From: an uncultured Marvinbryantia sp. | GTDB lineage: Bacteria; Bacillota; Clostridia; Lachnospirales; Lachnospiraceae | Direction: 5' to 3' | DNA: 64,000 nt | Assembly: GCA_934408725.1 (NCBI GenBank) | Contig: CAKRVB010000001.1 | Span: 124,001-188,000, forward strand | Part shown: in pieces, positions 60,925-64,000 of the stretch | Layout: each line of letters begins with the position of its first letter | How positions within the stretch are numbered: the first letter of the stretch is position 1 | Position numbers and translations under genes: made by a program | Notes under the pieces: model-generated | Databases searched by the model: none | Seen by the model: the letters and a program-made list of their open reading frames with translations, nothing else | Told to the model about the DNA's origin: nothing

Positions 60925-61614
60925 TTATTCGGCTGCCGGAGGATATTCATTACAGAGCAGTCTGTAAGGCGGCTCATCCTCCTCGATCTGCGGAAATCTT
61001 CCCGCTGGTGGATTAAAGCGATTATCTGTTGTATCATCATTGCACTGGCTGACTTCTCCGATCAGTACGGCGCCAGTCCCTGGCTCCACTTCAAAGTCAT
61101 GATACATCCTCTGCGTAATCGTCAGGCTTTCCCCAGGTGTCAGTCTGATCTGCGTTCCTGCCGGAACTACACGGGTCACTCCGTCTGTATGTACCGTCAC
61201 ATCCCCTGTCTTGTCAATGGCCTCATCTGGAAGAGAGTTATACACACGGATCAGGATATTTCCACCACCTCTGTTGATGATATCTTCCATCTTATACCAG
61301 TGAAAATGATTCATCGCATACTGACCTTCATCCAGATACAGAAGCTTCTCTGCATATGGCTTCTTATATACATCCTGCATCTTCTGATTGCCGTTCCGAA
61401 TCGTCACCAGTGAAAATCCGGTCTTCTGAAAATCTCCTTGTCCAAAATCTGTGATGTCCCATCCCAGCATATTGTCACGTATCTCATCGTACTCGTGTCC
61501 CTTTGTCTTCCATTCTTCCGGAGTAAAATGACAAAACGGAGGAAGATAATAATTCAATCTGTTCACCATATCTTCCATCTTTTTCAATGCGGTATTGATT
61601 TCTGATCTTTTCAT
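60925..61614 (-). CDS. D-lyxose/D-mannose ketol-isomerase family protein
   Basis: 229-residue cupin-fold sugar isomerase, related to Bacillus and E. coli D-lyxose isomerases, which convert lyxose to xylulose and mannose to fructose. Metal-site motifs are AMNHFHWYKMEDIINRGGG (two His and Glu) and QRMYHDFEVEPGTG (fourth ligand His), with EVSQCNDDTTDNRF near the end. It lies 85 nt upstream of glgA in the same direction with no terminator between. A TATGAT with upstream TGG (61657-61665) may be its -10. Confidence 0.88.
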   Translation of the reverse strand: MKRSEINTALKKMEDMVNRLNYYLPPFCHFTPEEWKTKGHEYDEIRDNMLGWDITDFGQGDFQKTGFSLVTIRNGNQKMQDVYKKPYAEKLLYLDEGQYAMNHFHWYKMEDIINRGGGNILIRVYNSLPDEAIDKTGDVTVHTDGVTRVVPAGTQIRLTPGESLTITQRMYHDFEVEPGTGAVLIGEVSQCNDDTTDNRFNPPAGRFPQIEEDEPPYRLLCNEYPPAAE

Positions 61615-61771
61615 AATCCTGCATCCTTTCTGATAGAAAATTTCTAGATCTGTTCTATCATACCATTTTTTTCAATATTCTTCCACCTCTGTTTACAAAA
61701 AAGTTCCCGAAGATGAAGATCTGATGAATAATTGCTTATGTTTCCTTTAGGATCAGGCGTTTCTACTGGCT

Positions 61772-61800
61772 TTTCCTGATGGTATATGTTAGACTATAAT
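61772..61800 (+). promoter_or_regulatory. Promoter of the flippase-pssA-psd operon
   Basis: TATAAT (61795-61800) with TTTCCT (61772-61777) 17 bases upstream on the plus strand. The -10 is perfect and the -35 weak. Confidence 0.55.
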
Positions 61801-61823
61801 CATTATCAGAAATAAGGAGTGCA

Positions 61824-62885
61824 TTGCTGTTGAATACGAAAGAGACATCATCTTACCGCAATAAAATTATTTGTTTTCTGGCCGCGCTCCTGCTGGCAGT
61901 TCTTACCATTACCGCTGTACTGAAGGGTGGTGGCGTATCACCCGGTGAACTGGCTGCAGATATTCGGGATCTTTCCATTCCGGGTATCTTACTTTCCATT
62001 TTCAGCATGTTCGGCTTTATCTTTTTTGAAGGAGCGGCATTGACCGTAATTGTCCGCAGTTTGGGATATCCTGCAAAACACAGGCGAGGTTTTGTATATT
62101 CAGCAGCAGACATTTATTTTTCTGCTATTACACCCTCTGCATCCGGCGGACAACCGGCCAGTGCTTTTTTTATGATCCGGGATGGGATACCTGCCACTGC
62201 AGTGATGGCAGCCCTTCTTCTGAACCTGATCATGTATACCATGGCGATTATCACCATTGGACTGGCCGCTGTCCTGCTGTTCCCGAAGATTTTTCTGCTA
62301 TTCAGTATCCCATGTAGAATCTTTATCCTCATCGGCATTCTGACTCTGACCGGACTGGCTGTTTTATTCTATCTTCTTATGCGAAAACAGCTATTACTGA
62401 AAAAAATAGCTCTCGGGACGGCCGCTCTGTTGAATCGGTTTCACTTCCACCGTGCAGCAGAAAAGATCTGCCAGAAGCTGAATCACTCTCTTCAGGAATA
62501 TAATCAATGCGTGAATCTTCTTTTTGACAAGAAGCAGATGTTGCTGCAGGTCTATCTGCTGAATCTTTGTCAAAGACTATCGCAGCTGGGAGTCACGCTG
62601 CTCGTATTCCTGGCAATGGGCGGCAGCTATTCTGTACTGCCAGAGCTATTTGCCACACAGGTCTATGTCGTTCTTGGTTCCAACAGCATGCCAGTGCCCG
62701 GTGCCATGGGGATTGCCGACTACCTGATGCTGACTGGCTATCAGGCACTTATGAGCAAGGCAGCTGCTTATCAGCTGGAGATTCTGAGCCGCGGCATTTC
62801 CTTCTATGCCTGTATGATTCTAAGTATGATCGTCACCGGCATTGGATATCTATTTCTAAAAAAACACAAATGGGGGAAAAACTAA
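61824..62885 (+). CDS. Lysylphosphatidylglycerol synthase transmembrane (flippase-like) family protein
   Basis: 353 residues, about eight membrane helices, in the UPF0104/YbhN-like family that forms the flippase half of MprF. Family motifs are YSAADIYFSAITPSASGGQP and GSNSMPVPGAMGIADYLML. There is no aminoacyl-transferase domain. The start is uncertain among TTG 61824, CTG 61827 and TTG 61830; AAGGAG lies 4-10 bases ahead. Placement before pssA and psd suggests moving a lipid or lipid-linked molecule across the membrane, perhaps phosphatidylethanolamine or its glycosylated forms (inference). Confidence 0.87.
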   Translation: MLLNTKETSSYRNKIICFLAALLLAVLTITAVLKGGGVSPGELAADIRDLSIPGILLSIFSMFGFIFFEGAALTVIVRSLGYPAKHRRGFVYSAADIYFSAITPSASGGQPASAFFMIRDGIPATAVMAALLLNLIMYTMAIITIGLAAVLLFPKIFLLFSIPCRIFILIGILTLTGLAVLFYLLMRKQLLLKKIALGTAALLNRFHFHRAAEKICQKLNHSLQEYNQCVNLLFDKKQMLLQVYLLNLCQRLSQLGVTLLVFLAMGGSYSVLPELFATQVYVVLGSNSMPVPGAMGIADYLMLTGYQALMSKAAAYQLEILSRGISFYACMILSMIVTGIGYLFLKKHKWGKN

Positions 62886-62890
62886 CTACT

Positions 62891-63595
62891 ATGATTGGAT
62901 TTTATGACTACACAGTAATTTTGACTTATTTATCACTTCTGTCCGGTATTTCCGGAGTACTTGTCTGCCTGAAGGGAATTGGCCATCCGTATCTTGGCAT
63001 GTTCTTTCTGCTCTTTTCCGGTTTGTGCGATACCTTTGACGGAAAAGTCGCACGAAGCAAAAAGAATCGGACAGAACAGGAAAAACTTTTCGGCATTCAG
63101 ATTGACTCTCTATCCGATCTGATCGCTTTTGGCGCACTTCCTGCCTGTATCGGTATTGCTATGCTGCGCTGCAGTCTGGAATATACCACACTGCCAAATA
63201 TTCACTTTATCCGCCTTCAGGAAAAACCGGTATTCGTGCAGGTAGTGCTGACCGTGATCGCAGCTCTCTATGTACTGGCCGCCATGATCCGTCTGGCTTA
63301 CTTTAATGTACTGGAGGCGGCTGACCAGAATCGGGATGCCAACGGGGAAAAGATCTATCTTGGTCTCCCGGTTACCAGTGCGGCACTGGTCTTTCCTGCC
63401 GTACTGCTGCTCCATGTATTTGTCAGTGCCGACCTGACACTGCTGTATTTCGGTGTTCTCATCGTGATGGGCTTTTTATTTTTATCCAAAATACATATCA
63501 AAAAACCACAAAACCGGGAAATTGCCCTGATGATCGCTTTTGGTGTATTGGAATTTGCAATCCTGGCTATGATATTAGTATTTATGAAACTTTAG
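62891..63595 (+). CDS. pssA: CDP-diacylglycerol-serine O-phosphatidyltransferase
   Basis: 234-residue membrane enzyme; makes phosphatidylserine from CDP-diacylglycerol and serine. The CDP-alcohol phosphotransferase motif is complete: DTFDGKVARSKKNR, then GIQIDSLSD. There are 12 residues between AR and G where 8 are canonical; I believe this insertion occurs in other clostridial members. The following DLIAFGALPACIGIAM is typical of PssA. Six or so helices follow. The start is ATG 62891 with GGGGGAAAAAC upstream; an ATG 21 nt earlier is possible. It starts 5 nt after the flippase stop. Confidence 0.93.
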   Translation: MIGFYDYTVILTYLSLLSGISGVLVCLKGIGHPYLGMFFLLFSGLCDTFDGKVARSKKNRTEQEKLFGIQIDSLSDLIAFGALPACIGIAMLRCSLEYTTLPNIHFIRLQEKPVFVQVVLTVIAALYVLAAMIRLAYFNVLEAADQNRDANGEKIYLGLPVTSAALVFPAVLLLHVFVSADLTLLYFGVLIVMGFLFLSKIHIKKPQNREIALMIAFGVLEFAILAMILVFMKL

Positions 63596-63608
63596 GAGGC
63601 AATCACCT

Positions 63609-64000
63609 ATGACTTCTCTGGAATTTCTTTATCATACCGTTCCGGGCAGAGTTCTTCTAAAATGTCTGACTCATCCCTGTGTATCACAGGCATGTGGTCA
63701 TTTTCTGGACAGTTCCCTGTCTGGTTTTCTGATTACACCATTTGCAAAGAGGAATCAGATCATTCTGTCTGACTATCAGCTGGATGAGATCCATAGCTTT
63801 AATGATTTTTTTTCCAGAAAGATCAGGCCTGGTCTGAGACCCGTAGATATGGATCCTCATTCTCTGACCGCACCTTGTGACGGTCTGCTCTCTGTATGGA
63901 AGATCCAAAAAGACACCGTTCTTCCCGTCAAACAGAGCAGTTATACTCTACCGGAACTGTTGCGGGATCACCGGCTGGCGGCTCGCTATGAAGACGGTTA
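63609..64000 (+). CDS. psd: Phosphatidylserine decarboxylase (N-terminal part)
   Basis: About 130 residues before the window ends. YQLDEIHSFNDFFSRKIRPGLRPVD and LTAPCDGLLSVWKI match the N-terminus of proenzyme-type phosphatidylserine decarboxylases (FNDFFxRxLxPGxRP motif). The LGST self-cleavage site would lie outside the window. It converts phosphatidylserine to phosphatidylethanolamine, completing the pathway begun by pssA, 13 nt upstream. The SD TTAGGAGGCAATCACCT is excellent. Confidence 0.92.
   Translation, partial: MTSLEFLYHTVPGRVLLKCLTHPCVSQACGHFLDSSLSGFLITPFAKRNQIILSDYQLDEIHSFNDFFSRKIRPGLRPVDMDPHSLTAPCDGLLSVWKIQKDTVLPVKQSSYTLPELLRDHRLAARYEDG

Noticed and set aside
62567..62890. N-terminal extension of pssA reading back into the flippase gene
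   Set aside because: The extension is the flippase sequence in another frame. The ATG at 62891 just after its stop begins the conserved protein.

Overview
The window comes from an anaerobic, spore-forming Firmicute, most likely a gut Lachnospiraceae (inference). The reasons are moderate GC, strong AGGAGG-type ribosome binding sites, TTGACA/TATAAT promoters, a spore-maturation gene (spmB), glycogen genes, a SipW/TasA-like surface operon, TPP and cobalamin riboswitches and pss/psd lipid genes. Genus cannot be fixed from the sequence. Most genes are on the minus strand. I saw no tRNA, rRNA, CRISPR array, prophage or transposase gene.

Layout. 1-5.9 kb: oligopeptide ABC operon oppABCDF (oppF cut by the window edge). 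5.9-9.5 kb: flavin reductase, CBS-type Mn pyrophosphatase, S1-domain protein. 9.5-12.9 kb: ECF-like sigma factor paired with a membrane-anchored beta-propeller protein, plus an unassigned protein. 13-17.8 kb: secreted transglutaminase/Ig-like protein, glgB, and a TetR regulator with a palindrome in its own promoter. 17.9-20.9 kb: TPR-linker-AAA+ protein and spmB. 21-30.2 kb: a surface-structure operon made of a LytTR regulator, SipW signal peptidase, three proteins with SipW-type signal sequences, two further secreted proteins and a large CnaB-type protein ending in an SVQTGD sorting-like signal. 30.3-34.2 kb: alcohol and aldehyde dehydrogenase operon and a CapA-family protein.

34.3-38.2 kb: a lipoprotein with two nearly identical CbiK-type chelatase domains, controlled by a cobalamin riboswitch. 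Its C-terminal domain lies in the -1 frame after an A9 tract. 38.2-42.7 kb: thiamine salvage operon thiM-thiE-HAD-thiD-cytX behind a TPP riboswitch. 42.8-46.2 kb: GH5 cellulase, BMP-type binding protein, uridine kinase. 46.2-52.4 kb: a circularly permuted GH3 glycosidase behind a heterodimeric ABC exporter pair. 52.4-57 kb: transglutaminase-like protein, MalY-type lyase, nagB-nagA. 57-58.7 kb: small alarmone synthetase overlapping a LysR gene. 58.8-61.6 kb: glgA and a lyxose/mannose isomerase. 61.8-64 kb: flippase-like membrane protein, pssA and the start of psd.

The most unusual signals are: the duplicated, frameshifted, riboswitch-controlled extracytoplasmic chelatase; matching lysine-rich tails on the two glycogen enzymes encoded about 42 kb apart; a dispersed GGGGACGG palindromic repeat family, one copy of which supplies the last codons of cytX; the SipW/CnaB surface operon; and a short overlapping reading frame that takes the only good ribosome binding site in front of the alarmone synthetase.
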